A DNA stretch of 64,000 bases, from NCBI RefSeq assembly GCF_901543175.1, contig NZ_LR594040.1, positions 434,001-498,000 of the forward strand, read 5' to 3'. The translations under genes and the position numbers were made by a program. The notes under the pieces are model-generated. The model ran no database searches. It was not told the origin of the DNA and worked only from the letters and a program-made list of their open reading frames with translations. The DNA comes from Streptococcus australis (lineage in GTDB: Bacteria; Bacillota; Bacilli; Lactobacillales; Streptococcaceae). This document shows positions 54,677 through 63,941 of the stretch, piece by piece. How positions within the stretch are numbered: the stretch's first letter is position 1; each line of letters begins with the position of its first letter.

Positions 54677-55393
54677 ATGAAAAAAAGATATGTCATTTTA
54701 TCTGGTTTATTAGCGTTGACCCTTGCAGCTTGTTCGCAAGAAAAAACCAAAGTTGAAGAAACTACCCAAAAGACGGAGCAAAGTACCAAGGAAGAAGGAA
54801 CTGTGGGTAGCAAATCCCAAACTTCTAGCCAGAAAAAAGCAGAGGTTGTAGATAAAGGAAGTTATTATAGTATCCAAGGGAAATACGATGAAATTATCAT
54901 TGCCAATAAACGCTATCCTTTGTCAAAAGACTACAATCCAGGAGAGAATCCAACAGCCAAGGCAGAGTTGCTCAAACTAATCGCAGCCATGCAGGCTGAG
55001 GGCTATCCAATCAGTGACCACTACAGTGGTTTTAGAAGTTATGAAACTCAGGCTAAGCTATACCAAGACTATGTCAATCAAGACGGGAAGGAAGCAGCAG
55101 ATCGCTACTCATCCCGCCCAGGTTACAGTGAACACCAGACGGGTCTTGCTTTTGACCTTATTGGTACAGATGGTGATTTAGTTACTGAAGAAAAAGCAGC
55201 CCAGTGGCTCTTGGACCATGCGGCTGACTATGGCTTTGTTGTTCGCTATCTCAAAGGCAAGGAAAAAGAGACAGGTTACATGACAGAAGAATGGCATCTC
55301 CGCTACGTTGGAAAAGAAGCCAAAGAAATTGCTGCAAGTGGTCTCAGTTTGGAAGAGTACTATGGCTTTGAAGGCGGAGATTACGTTGATTAA
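54677..55393 (+). CDS. ldcB: L,D-carboxypeptidase lipoprotein LdcB
   Basis: Trims tetrapeptide stems of peptidoglycan to tripeptides outside the cell. Start at 54677 (238 aa) gives signal MKKRYVILSGLLALTLAAC with a lipobox cysteine. A linker of about 45 residues precedes the VanY/M15B domain. Zinc ligands: RPGYSEHQTGLAFDL (His, Asp) and EEWHLRYVG (His); SGFRSYETQ carries the Arg. An upstream in-frame codon at 54647 overlaps the HIT gene and is not used. Confidence 0.92.
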   Translation: MKKRYVILSGLLALTLAACSQEKTKVEETTQKTEQSTKEEGTVGSKSQTSSQKKAEVVDKGSYYSIQGKYDEIIIANKRYPLSKDYNPGENPTAKAELLKLIAAMQAEGYPISDHYSGFRSYETQAKLYQDYVNQDGKEAADRYSSRPGYSEHQTGLAFDLIGTDGDLVTEEKAAQWLLDHAADYGFVVRYLKGKEKETGYMTEEWHLRYVGKEAKEIAASGLSLEEYYGFEGGDYVD

Positions 55394-55409
55394 AAACGAA
55401 AGTTTTCTC

Positions 55410-55437
55410 TTGCATTTTTAGATAAATAGTGTATAAT
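55410..55437 (+). promoter_or_regulatory. rplK promoter
   Basis: TTGCAT (55410-55415), 16 bases, TATAAT (55432-55437). Confidence 0.8.
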
Positions 55438-55443
55438 GGAAAG

Positions 55444-55500
55444 GTATGTGTAAAGCATACTTGTGGGAGGTAAAAATCTTACATTACCGCCAAAACCACA
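55444..55500 (+). promoter_or_regulatory. rplK leader hairpins, possible L1 autoregulatory site
   Basis: GTATG/CATAC (55444/55456) makes a small hairpin, then TGTGG/CCACA (55462/55496) encloses GGAGGTAA/TTACCGCC. The GTGGGAG core recurs in the rplK-rplA gap (about 55991-55999), as would fit an L1-binding mimic of 23S rRNA. Function is inferred. Confidence 0.5.
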
Positions 55501-55515
55501 AAGGAGGATTTAAAA

Positions 55516-55941
55516 ATGGCTAAAAAAGTCGAAAAACTTGTAAAATTGCAAATCCCTGCTGGTAAAGCTACACCAGCTCCACCGGTTGGACCTGCTCTTG
55601 GTCAAGCTGGTATCAACATCATGGGATTCACAAAAGAGTTCAACGCTCGTACAGCTGATCAAGCTGGTATGATCATTCCAGTTGTTATCTCAGTTTACGA
55701 AGATAAATCATTTACTTTCATCACTAAGACACCACCAGCTGCTGTTCTTTTGAAAAAAGCTGCAGGTGTTGAAAAAGGATCAGGTACACCTAACAAAACT
55801 AAAGTTGCTTCAGTTACTCGTGCGCAAGTACAAGAAATTGCAGAAACTAAAATGCCAGATTTGAACGCTGCAAACCTTGAGTCTGCAATGCGTATGATCG
55901 AAGGTACTGCTCGTTCTATGGGATTCAACGTTGTTGACTAA
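55516..55941 (+). CDS. rplK: Ribosomal protein L11
   Basis: The 141-aa L11 forms the GTPase-associated centre of the 50S subunit and is needed for stringent RelA sensing. [21 protein letters not shown] and the C-terminal rRNA-binding domain (GTARSMGF) are typical. Ribosome site AAAGGAGG. rplA follows in the usual order. Confidence 0.98.
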   Translation: MAKKVEKLVKLQIPAGKATPAPPVGPALGQAGINIMGFTKEFNARTADQAGMIIPVVISVYEDKSFTFITKTPPAAVLLKKAAGVEKGSGTPNKTKVASVTRAQVQEIAETKMPDLNAANLESAMRMIEGTARSMGFNVVD

Positions 55942-56037
55942 TCAATAACATCCCTATATAACCCGCAAGACTTCATCATTTCGAGAAGTGACGTGGGAGA
56001 TGAAAATCGATTGAACCACTTACAAGGAGAATAGAAA

Positions 56038-56727
56038 ATGGCTAAAAAAAGCAAACAACTTCGTGCTGCTCTTGAGAAAATCGACAGCACAAAAGCGTAC
56101 AGCGTAGAAGAAGCTGTAGCTCTTGCAAAAGAAACTAACTTTGCAAAATTTGATGCAACTGTAGAAGTTGCTTACAACTTGAACATTGACGTTAAAAAAG
56201 CTGACCAACAAATCCGTGGAGCAATGGTATTGCCAAACGGTACTGGTAAAACAGCTCGCGTTCTTGTATTTGCACGTGGTGCTAAAGCTGAAGAAGCTAA
56301 AGCTGCTGGTGCAGACTTCGTTGGTGAAGACGACCTTGTTGCTAAAATCAACGACGGTTGGTTGGACTTCGACGTAGTTATCGCTACACCTGATATGATG
56401 GCTCTTGTTGGACGTCTTGGACGTGTCCTTGGACCACGTAACTTGATGCCAAACCCTAAAACTGGTACTGTAACAATGGATGTTGCTAAAGCAGTTGAAG
56501 AGTCTAAAGGTGGTAAAATCACTTACCGTGCAGACCGTGCAGGTATCGTACAAGCTATCATCGGTAAAGTTTCATTTGAAGCTGACAAGTTGGTTGAAAA
56601 CTTCAAAGCATTCAACGAAACAATCCAAAAAGCTAAACCAGCTACTGCTAAAGGAACTTACGTAACAAGCTTGACAATCACAACTACTCAAGGTGTTGGT
56701 ATCAAGGTTGACGTGAACTCACTTTAA
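56038..56727 (+). CDS. rplA: Ribosomal protein L1
   Basis: The 229-aa L1 binds the L1 stalk of 23S rRNA and controls its own operon. [21 protein letters not shown] is the L1 signature. The 96-base gap from rplK includes a GTGGGAG element. A strong terminator follows. Confidence 0.98.
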   Translation: MAKKSKQLRAALEKIDSTKAYSVEEAVALAKETNFAKFDATVEVAYNLNIDVKKADQQIRGAMVLPNGTGKTARVLVFARGAKAEEAKAAGADFVGEDDLVAKINDGWLDFDVVIATPDMMALVGRLGRVLGPRNLMPNPKTGTVTMDVAKAVEESKGGKITYRADRAGIVQAIIGKVSFEADKLVENFKAFNETIQKAKPATAKGTYVTSLTITTTQGVGIKVDVNSL

Positions 56728-56740
56728 TCAATAAGTTTAT

Positions 56741-56774
56741 AAAAAACGAGTACAAAAGTGCTCGTTTTTTTTTG
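56741..56774 (+). terminator. Terminator after rplA
   Basis: AACGAG and CTCGTT arms with GTAC-type inner pairing, then nine T. Confidence 0.9.
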
Positions 56775-56904
56775 ATGATATTTTTATTCTAGAAAAAATG
56801 AGTTCATTTATTTCCTGATGGATCAAGGAAAAGTGCTTTCCTCTTCTTCTTTCACAGAAAATATGGTATAATAGAGAGTAAAAAACTTTGAAAGAAAGAA
56901 AAAG

Positions 56905-57417
56905 ATGAATTTAAAAGATTATATCGCAACGATTGAAAATTATCCTAAGGAAGGCATCACCTTCCGTGATATCAGCCCATTGATGGCAGATGGCAATGCT
57001 TATAGCTATGCTGTTCGTGAAATCGTTCAGTATGCAACGGACAAGAAGATTGACATGATCGTGGGACCAGAGGCCCGTGGATTTATTGTCGGTTGTCCCG
57101 TTGCTTTTGAGTTGGGCATCGGATTTGCTCCTGTTCGTAAACCAGGGAAATTACCACGTGAAGTGATTTCTGCTGACTATGAAAAAGAGTACGGTATTGA
57201 TACCTTGACCATGCACGCTGATGCCATCAAACCAGGTCAACGTGTTCTCATTGTAGATGACCTCTTGGCGACAGGTGGAACTGTCAAGGCAACCATTGAA
57301 ATGATCGAAAGACTTGGTGGAGTTGTAGCAGGTTGTGCTTTCTTGATTGAACTTGATGAACTTAAAGGCCGTGAAAAAATCGGAGATTACGATTACAAGG
57401 TACTTATGCATTATTAA
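56905..57417 (+). CDS. apt: Adenine phosphoribosyltransferase
   Basis: Salvages adenine to AMP with PRPP. The 170-aa protein has [10 protein letters not shown], the PRPP loop [13 protein letters not shown] and the conserved PRKPGKLP-like hood segment ([11 protein letters not shown]). ATG follows GAAAGAAAG. Extended -10 TGGTATAAT at 56865-56872. Confidence 0.96.
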   Translation: MNLKDYIATIENYPKEGITFRDISPLMADGNAYSYAVREIVQYATDKKIDMIVGPEARGFIVGCPVAFELGIGFAPVRKPGKLPREVISADYEKEYGIDTLTMHADAIKPGQRVLIVDDLLATGGTVKATIEMIERLGGVVAGCAFLIELDELKGREKIGDYDYKVLMHY

Positions 57418-57446
57418 TGAAAAACAGTCCTTGGGGCTGTTTTCTC
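57418..57446 (+). terminator. Terminator after apt
   Basis: AAAACAGTCC and GGCTGTTTTC arms around TTGG. Confidence 0.8.
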
Positions 57447-57489
57447 TTCATCTGCTATATAAACAAACTATAGCTAGTTAGAGAAAAAC

Positions 57490-57523
57490 TATAATTGAAA
57501 ACTATATCTTCATACAGTATAAT
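57490..57523 (+). promoter_or_regulatory. metA promoter with Met-box
   Basis: TATAATTGAAAACTATA (57490-57506) matches the streptococcal Met-box TATAGTTTNAAACTATA, as I recall it, at all but two positions. It overlaps the -35 TTGAAA (57495-57500); TATAAT follows at 57518-57523 with 17 bases between. A further partial CTATAGCTAGTTAG lies upstream. A MetR/MtaR-type LysR regulator is expected to act here. Confidence 0.75.
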
Positions 57524-57603
57524 AAAAGGAAGAAAAGTTTGAAAGATTGTGCTTTCAAGCAGATAAAGCCATTCCCGAAATAGATGACTGTTAGGAGGGT
57601 ATT

Positions 57604-58548
57604 ATGCCGATTCGGATTGAAAAAAAATTACCTGCTGTTGAGATTCTAAGGACAGAGAATATCTTTGTCATGGACGATCAACGGGCTGCTCACCAAGATA
57701 TTCGACCTTTGAAGATTTTGATTCTAAATCTGATGCCCCAAAAGATTGTGACAGAAACACAACTCTTGCGGCACTTGGCCAATACGCCCCTACAGTTAGA
57801 TATTGATTTCTTGTATATGGAGACGCATCGTTCAAAAACGACCCGTGCCGAACATATGGAAACCTTCTATAAGACCTTCCCAGAGGTCAAGAATGACTTT
57901 TTTGATGGAATGATCATCACGGGAGCTCCAGTGGAGCACTTGCCTTTTGAGGAGGTGGACTACTGGGAGGAGTTTAAACAGGTCATCGAATGGTCCAAGA
58001 CGCATGTTTTTTCTACTCTGCATATCTGCTGGGGTGCCCAAGCAGGTCTTTATGCTCGCTATGGAGTTGAAAAACACCAAATGGAGCAGAAATTATCAGG
58101 CATTTACCCGCAGGATACCTTGAAAGAGGGGCATCTTCTCTTTCGTGGTTTTGATGATAGCTATGTAGCTCCCCATTCTCGTCATACAGAAATCTATAAG
58201 GAAGAGATATTAGGAAAAACCAATCTGGAAATCCTCTCTGAGGGAGAACAAGTCGGTGTTGCTATTTTAGCCAGTCGGGATCTTCGGGAGATCTATAGTT
58301 TTGGTCATTTAGAATATGACCGTGATACTCTAGCAAAAGAGTATTTTCGTGATTATGAGGCAGGACTTAATCCTCACATTCCAGAAAATTACTTCAAAAA
58401 TGATGATGTGAATGAGACACCGTGTCTCTGTTGGTCTTCATCAGCTGCCCTCTTTTTCAGTAACTGGGTTAACTATGCTGTCTATCAGGAAACTCCTTTT
58501 GACTGGAAAAAGGTAGAGGACGATGCAGCTTCATTTGGATATTTATAA
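57604..58548 (+). CDS. metA: Homoserine O-acetyltransferase (MetA type)
   Basis: Activates homoserine for methionine synthesis. The 314-aa MetA-fold protein has the catalytic Cys in [14 protein letters not shown], the SRHTEI His and downstream Glu. Residue 111 is Glu in GAPVE; in this family Glu111 gives acetyl-CoA preference and Gly gives succinyl-CoA, so acetylation is expected despite the usual succinyltransferase label. Preceded by AGGAGG; overlaps no gene; dnaD-like gene 8 bases downstream. Confidence 0.94.
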   Translation: MPIRIEKKLPAVEILRTENIFVMDDQRAAHQDIRPLKILILNLMPQKIVTETQLLRHLANTPLQLDIDFLYMETHRSKTTRAEHMETFYKTFPEVKNDFFDGMIITGAPVEHLPFEEVDYWEEFKQVIEWSKTHVFSTLHICWGAQAGLYARYGVEKHQMEQKLSGIYPQDTLKEGHLLFRGFDDSYVAPHSRHTEIYKEEILGKTNLEILSEGEQVGVAILASRDLREIYSFGHLEYDRDTLAKEYFRDYEAGLNPHIPENYFKNDDVNETPCLCWSSSAALFFSNWVNYAVYQETPFDWKKVEDDAASFGYL

Positions 58549-58556
58549 GAGGAATT

Positions 58557-59234
58557 ATGACATATTTTGACGCTTTTAAATCAGGGAACTTGGTTTTGCC
58601 AAGTGCCCTGCTCTTGCATTTTAAAGAACTCTTTCCTTCCAGCGATGATTTTCTCGTCTGGCAATTTTTCTATCTACAAAATACATCTGCTTTGGATGAG
58701 CTGTCGCCAAGCCAAATCGCAGAAACTATTGGCAAAGAACTTTCAGATGTCAACCAATCCATTTCAAACTTGACTGAAAATGGACTACTACAATATCGAA
58801 CGATTGAACTAAATGGGGAGATTGAGCTTATTTTTGATGCTAGTTTAGCTTTTGAACGCTTGGATAGCTTGTTGGACAGCCAAACTCCAGCTACAACTAC
58901 CCCAAACCCGCAAAATCAATTGAAGGATTTGGTTGAGACTTTCCAGCAGGAATTAGGACGTTTGTTAACGCCGTTTGAAATCGAAGATCTTTCCAAGACA
59001 GTCAAAGACGATGGAATCAAGGCGGATTTGATCAAAGAAGCTCTTCGAGAGGCCGTTCTAAATGGCAAACCAAATTGGAAATATATTCAGGCTATCCTTC
59101 GGAATTGGCGCCATGAAGGCATCCAGTCTGTGGCCCAAGTGGAAGCTAAACGAGCTGAGAGAGAAGCAAACAATCCTAAACAAGTTCAAGCTTCAGCCGA
59201 TTTTCTCGATGCCATGAATTTGTGGCAAGATTAG
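58557..59234 (+). CDS. DnaD-domain replication protein
   Basis: A 225-aa protein with an N-terminal winged-helix part (PSQIAETIGKELSDVNQSI) and the C-terminal DnaD/DnaB2 domain ending WKYIQAILRNWRHEG, used by primosome proteins for single-strand DNA binding. Length is near that of DnaD (about 230 aa), so it is probably the primosomal DnaD. It follows metA by 8 bases. Confidence 0.85.
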   Translation: MTYFDAFKSGNLVLPSALLLHFKELFPSSDDFLVWQFFYLQNTSALDELSPSQIAETIGKELSDVNQSISNLTENGLLQYRTIELNGEIELIFDASLAFERLDSLLDSQTPATTTPNPQNQLKDLVETFQQELGRLLTPFEIEDLSKTVKDDGIKADLIKEALREAVLNGKPNWKYIQAILRNWRHEGIQSVAQVEAKRAEREANNPKQVQASADFLDAMNLWQD

Positions 59235-59267
59235 TCGCTTGAAAAATATTGAAAATTAGAGTAAGGT

Positions 59268-59296
59268 TTGCAAGCTCTTTATAAATATGATAAAAT
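59268..59296 (+). promoter_or_regulatory. tpiA promoter
   Basis: TTGCAA (59268-59273), 17 bases, TAAAAT (59291-59296). Confidence 0.75.
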
Positions 59297-59330
59297 AATA
59301 GAAAATAAAATGAAAAAAGAGGTATGTGAA

Positions 59331-60089
59331 ATGTCACGTAAACCATTTATCGCTGGTAACTGGAAAATGAACAAAAATCCAGAAGAAGCAAAAGCGTTCG
59401 TTGAAGCCGTTGCATCAAAACTTCCTTCATCAGACCTTGTTGAAGCAGGTATCGCAGCTCCTGCAGTTGATTTGACAGCTGTTCTTGCTGCTGCAAAAGG
59501 TTCAAACCTTAAAGTTGCTGCTCAAAACTGCTACTTTGAAAATGCAGGTGCTTTCACTGGTGAAACAAGCCCACAAGTTTTGAAAGAAATCGGTACTGAC
59601 TACGTTGTTATCGGTCACTCAGAACGTCGTGACTACTTCCATGAAACTGACGAAGATATCAACAAAAAAGCAAAAGCAATCTTTGCAAACGGTATGCTTC
59701 CAATTATCTGTTGTGGTGAGTCACTTGAAACTTACGAAGCTGGTAAAGCAGCTGAATTCGTAGGTGCTCAAGTATCTGCTGCTTTGGCTGGATTGACAGC
59801 TGAGCAAGTTGCTGCATCAGTTATCGCTTATGAGCCAATCTGGGCTATCGGTACTGGTAAATCAGCTTCACAAGACGACGCACAAAAAATGTGTAAAGTT
59901 GTTCGTGACGTTGTAGCGGCTGACTTTGGTCAAGAAGTTGCTGACAAAGTTCGTGTTCAATACGGTGGTTCAGTTAAACCTGAAAACGTTGCTTCATACA
60001 TGGCTTGCCCAGACGTTGACGGTGCCCTTGTTGGTGGTGCGTCACTTGAAGCTGAAAGCTTCTTGGCATTGCTTGACTTTGTAAAATAA
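59331..60089 (+). CDS. tpiA: Triosephosphate isomerase
   Basis: Interconverts dihydroxyacetone phosphate and glyceraldehyde-3-phosphate in glycolysis. Start at 59331 gives 252 aa; the frame is open to 59268 but that is promoter. Active-site Lys in AGNWKMN, His in VIGHSERR, Glu in [11 protein letters not shown], flexible loop and phosphate loop YGGSVKPEN are all present. Codon choice is strongly biased, as for a highly expressed gene. Confidence 0.98.
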   Translation: MSRKPFIAGNWKMNKNPEEAKAFVEAVASKLPSSDLVEAGIAAPAVDLTAVLAAAKGSNLKVAAQNCYFENAGAFTGETSPQVLKEIGTDYVVIGHSERRDYFHETDEDINKKAKAIFANGMLPIICCGESLETYEAGKAAEFVGAQVSAALAGLTAEQVAASVIAYEPIWAIGTGKSASQDDAQKMCKVVRDVVAADFGQEVADKVRVQYGGSVKPENVASYMACPDVDGALVGGASLEAESFLALLDFVK

Positions 60090-60102
60090 TCTAACTTATT
60101 CC

Positions 60103-60155
60103 AGACAGACAGTCAAAAGTACTAGGTGACTTTGACTGCCTGTCTTGTTTTTACT
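60103..60155 (+). terminator. Terminator after tpiA
   Basis: GACAGACAGTCAAA pairs with TTTGACTGCCTGTC (one bulge) and TTGTTTTT follows. Confidence 0.88.
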
Positions 60156-60171
60156 TGGAGTATTCTTGTGA

Positions 60172-60240
60172 AAGAGGAATTTTTCCGACTAGGAAAGTTC
60201 CTCAGGGAAGGAAAGGCGTGCGGATGCGCGCTCTTTTCTG
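60172..60240 (+). promoter_or_regulatory. Hairpin leader of the ABC exporter genes
   Basis: GAGGAATTTTTCC and GGAAAGTTCCTC (about 60175-60204) form a stem around GACTA, and GCGTGC/GCGCGC (60215-60230) makes a second, followed by TCTTTTCT. It may attenuate transcription into the transporter pair. Confidence 0.45.
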
Positions 60241-60267
60241 TATTAAAAAGTTATGAAAGGAGGAGTT

Positions 60268-62004
60268 ATGCTCTATATTTGGTCTTATTTGAAAAAATAT
60301 CCCAAGTGGTTATTCTTGGATTTCTTTGGAGCGATTTTCTTCGTTATCGTCAATCTTGGATTGCCAACCGTTCTGGCTCGGATGATTGATGAAGGTGTGA
60401 ATAAAGGAAATGAACATCAATTGTATGTTTGGGCGGCAATCATGCTGGTGATCATCCTATGTGGAACCTTGGGGCGTATAGTCTTAGCCTATGCTGCTAG
60501 TAAGCTAACGACCAATATGGTCAAGGATATGAGGGATGATCTCTATGCCAAATTGCAAGAGTATTCTCATCATGAATATGAAAAGATAGGAGTATCTTCA
60601 CTGGTTACTCGTATCACCAGTGATGCCTTTGTTCTCATGCAGTTTGCAGAACAGACCTTAAAACTGGGTGTCATTACTCCCATGATGATGTTGTCTAGTA
60701 TTTTAATGATCTTTTTGACCAGTCCGTCATTGGCTTGGATAGTAGCTTTTGCAGTACCTTTCTTGGCTGTGGTGGTCATTTATGTAGCGGTCAAGACGCG
60801 ACCTTTATCAGAAAAACAGCAGGCTACCTTAGATAAGATAAATCAATATGCCAGGGAAAATCTGATGGGGCTCCGTGTCATTCGTGCCTTTGCTCGTGAA
60901 GAGTTTCAAGAGGAACGCTTTGCAGGACAAAATGCGGTCTATGCAGCTAATTCCAATCGTCTGTTTAAACTAACCGGTTTAACGGAACCCTTGTTTGTTC
61001 AGATTATCATTGCCATGATTGTGGCTATTGTCTGGTTTGCTCTGGATCCTATCAAACAAGGTTCTCTTCAAATTGGGGACCTAGTAGCCTTTATCGAATA
61101 TAGTTTCCACGCCCTCTTGTCCTTCCTTTTCCTATCCAATCTCTTCACCATGTATCCTCGTACAGCCGTTTCGAGTGAACGTTTGAAAGAAGTCATGGAT
61201 ATGCCGATTTCTATTGATCCAAATGAAGGAGGTATCAGAGAAACTGAAACCCACGGCTATTTGGAATTTGAAAATGTCACCTTTGCTTATCCAGGTGAGA
61301 CGGAAAATCCTGTTTTGCACAATATTTCGTTCTGTGCCAAACCGGGTGAAACCATTGCCTTTATCGGTTCGACCGGATCTGGTAAGTCCTCTCTTGTGCA
61401 ATTGATTCCCCGTTTTTACGATGTTATCCTTGGGAAAATCAAAGTTGATGGTGTCGATGTGAGGGATTATCGACTTAAGTCTCTTCGTCAAAAGATTGGT
61501 TTTATTCCACAGAAGGCCTTACTCTTTACTGGAACCATCGCTGAAAATATCCGCTATGGGAAAGAAGACGCTAGTTCTGCAGACTTAAATCAGGCGGCAG
61601 ATGTGGCGCAAGCCAAAGAGTTTATCGATAGCCGAGACGAAGGCTTTGCGACCCATCTAGCTGAAGGCGGAAGCAATCTTTCTGGTGGACAGAAACAACG
61701 TCTATCAATTGCCCGAGCGGTTATAAAGAATCCTGATATCTATATTTTTGATGATTCCTTCTCAGCCTTGGACTATCGCACGGATGCCATTTTGCGTCGT
61801 AGACTTAAGGAAGTCACTCAAAATGCAACAGTCTTAATTGTTGCCCAGCGTGTCGGAACCATCATGGATGCGGATCAGATCATCGTTCTTGATAAGGGAG
61901 AAATCGTGGGTCGCGGTCGACATGAGGAATTAATGGAGACAAATGACATCTATCGTGAAATTGCTGAGTCGCAGTTGAAAAATGCATCGCTAACAGAAGA
62001 ATAG
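60268..62004 (+). CDS. Heterodimeric ABC exporter subunit (degenerate-site half)
   Basis: A 578-aa half-transporter: six membrane helices (residues 1-310), then an ATPase domain with Walker A GSTGSGKSS, signature LSGGQKQR and Walker B IYIFDDSFSALD, where the catalytic Glu after the Walker Asp is Asp. That is typical of the degenerate partner in heterodimeric exporters (BmrCD, EfrAB, SatAB type). ATG 60268 follows AAAGGAGG. The partner gene begins 8 bases after the stop. Substrate unknown; drug efflux is possible by family. Confidence 0.92.
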   Translation: MLYIWSYLKKYPKWLFLDFFGAIFFVIVNLGLPTVLARMIDEGVNKGNEHQLYVWAAIMLVIILCGTLGRIVLAYAASKLTTNMVKDMRDDLYAKLQEYSHHEYEKIGVSSLVTRITSDAFVLMQFAEQTLKLGVITPMMMLSSILMIFLTSPSLAWIVAFAVPFLAVVVIYVAVKTRPLSEKQQATLDKINQYARENLMGLRVIRAFAREEFQEERFAGQNAVYAANSNRLFKLTGLTEPLFVQIIIAMIVAIVWFALDPIKQGSLQIGDLVAFIEYSFHALLSFLFLSNLFTMYPRTAVSSERLKEVMDMPISIDPNEGGIRETETHGYLEFENVTFAYPGETENPVLHNISFCAKPGETIAFIGSTGSGKSSLVQLIPRFYDVILGKIKVDGVDVRDYRLKSLRQKIGFIPQKALLFTGTIAENIRYGKEDASSADLNQAADVAQAKEFIDSRDEGFATHLAEGGSNLSGGQKQRLSIARAVIKNPDIYIFDDSFSALDYRTDAILRRRLKEVTQNATVLIVAQRVGTIMDADQIIVLDKGEIVGRGRHEELMETNDIYREIAESQLKNASLTEE

Positions 62005-62012
62005 GAGGAAAT

Positions 62013-63794
62013 ATGAAAACACAATCTAGTTTGGCTCGTTTGTGGAGCTATTTAAAAGCCTACCGTTTTTCTGTCTTCTTTGCAGTCTTTCTAAAAATTT
62101 TGAGTGTGGTCATGAGTGTCTTAGAACCTTTTGTATTGGGGCTAGCCATTACGGAGTTGACAAAGAATCTCTTAGATATGGCTAAGGGCCTTTCAGGTGC
62201 TGCTATCAATACTAGCTACATCGGAACTGTTTTAATCATTTACCTCTTTAGAGGTCTCTTGTATGAACTTGGTTCTTATTATTCCAACTATTTCATGACC
62301 AATGCGGTCCAGTCTATGACTCAGGATCTGCGAAATGAAATGACTGAAAAAATCAATCGTATCCCAGTATCCTTCTTTGACAAACACCAGTTCGGTGATT
62401 TGTTGGGGCGCTTTACCAGTGATGTTGAGACAATGTCCAACGCTCTTCAGCAGTCTTTTCTTCAAATTGTCAATGCCCTTTTGACGATTGTCCTCGTGAT
62501 GGGAATGGTATTATACTTAAACTTTCAGCTGGCTATAGTGGTGATTCTATCCATTCCAGTGACCTATTTTGGTGCAAGAAGTATCCTGAAACGTTCTCAG
62601 CCTTATTTTAAAGAGCAGGCGGCTATTTTAGGACGTATGAATGGCTATGTGCAGGAAAATCTCACAGGTTTTAATGTCTTGAAACTCTATGGTCGTGAGG
62701 AAACTTCTCATAAAGAATTTTCTGAGATTACGGACGACCTCCAACGTGTTGGCTTTAAAGCCAGCTTTATCTCTGGACTCATGATGCCAGCTCTCCATGC
62801 CGTATCAGACTTGACCTATCTGATCGTTGCAGTTCTTGGTGGTTTGCAGGTTATTGCGGGCCGTTTGACAGTGGGGAATATGCAGGCCTTTGTTCAGTAT
62901 GTTTGGCAGGTTAGCCAGCCTATCCAAAACATCACACAACTTGCGGGTCAAATGCAAAGTGCCAAGTCTTCGCTAGACCGTATTTTTGAGGTCTTGGATG
63001 AGACAGAGGAAGTCGAGGGAGAAGAACTCGAAATCCTTGAACCTTTAACGGGTCAGGTAACTTTTAAGCAAGTTGATTTCCAGTATGTCGAAAACAAACC
63101 ATTGATTCGAGACTTTAATCTAGAAGTTCAACCAGGAGAGATGGTAGCGATTGTTGGTCCGACTGGAGCTGGTAAGACAACCTTGATCAATCTACTCATG
63201 CGTTTTTATGATGTTACAGCAGGTGCAATCTTGGTTGACGGCCAGGATATTCGCGAGTTGTCACGACAAGACTACCGCCGTCAGTTTGGGATGGTCTTGC
63301 AGGATGCTTGGCTTTATGAAGGTACTATCAAAGAAAACCTACATTTTGGAAATCTTGACGCCAGTGATGAGGAAATAATAGAAGCTGCCAAAGCAGCAAA
63401 TGTAGACCACTTTATTCGAACTCTTCCTGGTGGTTACAACATGGAGATGAACCAAGAGTCCAGCAATATTTCCCTCGGGCAAAAACAACTCTTGACTATC
63501 GCGCGTGCTCTCCTAGCCAATCCTAAAATTCTCATTCTGGATGAAGCGACTTCTTCTGTTGATACCCGTTTGGAGCTCTTGATTCAAAAAGCTATGAAAC
63601 GCTTGATGAAGGGAAGAACCAGCTTTGTTATCGCTCACCGTCTCTCTACCATTCAAGAAGCAGACAAGATTCTCGTTCTTAAAGATGGGCAGATTATTGA
63701 GCAGGGAAATCATGAAAGCTTGCTCCAAGAAAAAGGCTTTTATTATGATCTGTACCAAAGCCAATTTTCAAGCAAATCCGATCAAGTCAGCTAA
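62013..63794 (+). CDS. Heterodimeric ABC exporter subunit (catalytic half)
   Basis: A 593-aa half-transporter with six membrane helices and an ATPase domain: Walker A GPTGAGKTT, Walker B ILILDEATSSVD with canonical catalytic Glu, H-loop IAHRLST. Its signature reads NISLGQKQLL, departing from LSGGQ, so the site paired with the partner's Walker A is the weak one. This complementary pattern with the upstream subunit supports a heterodimer. AGGAGG precedes the ATG. Confidence 0.92.
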   Translation: MKTQSSLARLWSYLKAYRFSVFFAVFLKILSVVMSVLEPFVLGLAITELTKNLLDMAKGLSGAAINTSYIGTVLIIYLFRGLLYELGSYYSNYFMTNAVQSMTQDLRNEMTEKINRIPVSFFDKHQFGDLLGRFTSDVETMSNALQQSFLQIVNALLTIVLVMGMVLYLNFQLAIVVILSIPVTYFGARSILKRSQPYFKEQAAILGRMNGYVQENLTGFNVLKLYGREETSHKEFSEITDDLQRVGFKASFISGLMMPALHAVSDLTYLIVAVLGGLQVIAGRLTVGNMQAFVQYVWQVSQPIQNITQLAGQMQSAKSSLDRIFEVLDETEEVEGEELEILEPLTGQVTFKQVDFQYVENKPLIRDFNLEVQPGEMVAIVGPTGAGKTTLINLLMRFYDVTAGAILVDGQDIRELSRQDYRRQFGMVLQDAWLYEGTIKENLHFGNLDASDEEIIEAAKAANVDHFIRTLPGGYNMEMNQESSNISLGQKQLLTIARALLANPKILILDEATSSVDTRLELLIQKAMKRLMKGRTSFVIAHRLSTIQEADKILVLKDGQIIEQGNHESLLQEKGFYYDLYQSQFSSKSDQVS

Positions 63795-63820
63795 GAAAAT
63801 AAAGCTAGATTTTCTTAAAT
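63793..63820 (+). terminator. Possible terminator after the ABC exporter
   Basis: AAGAAAAT and ATTTTCTT arms around AAAGCTAG, directly at the stop codon; the T tail is short. Confidence 0.5.
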
Positions 63821-63860
63821 TATCAGTCAATTACAACTTTTTTAATATGAGTTAATTCCC

Positions 63861-63889
63861 TTGCTTTTGTATATCAGGAGTAGTATACT
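63861..63889 (+). promoter_or_regulatory. dpr promoter
   Basis: TTGCTT (63861-63866), 17 bases, TATACT (63884-63889). Confidence 0.75.
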
Positions 63890-63941
63890 TAGGTAGTAAT
63901 CAATAAATTGGTTACAAAAATAATATTACGAGGTAAGAAAA

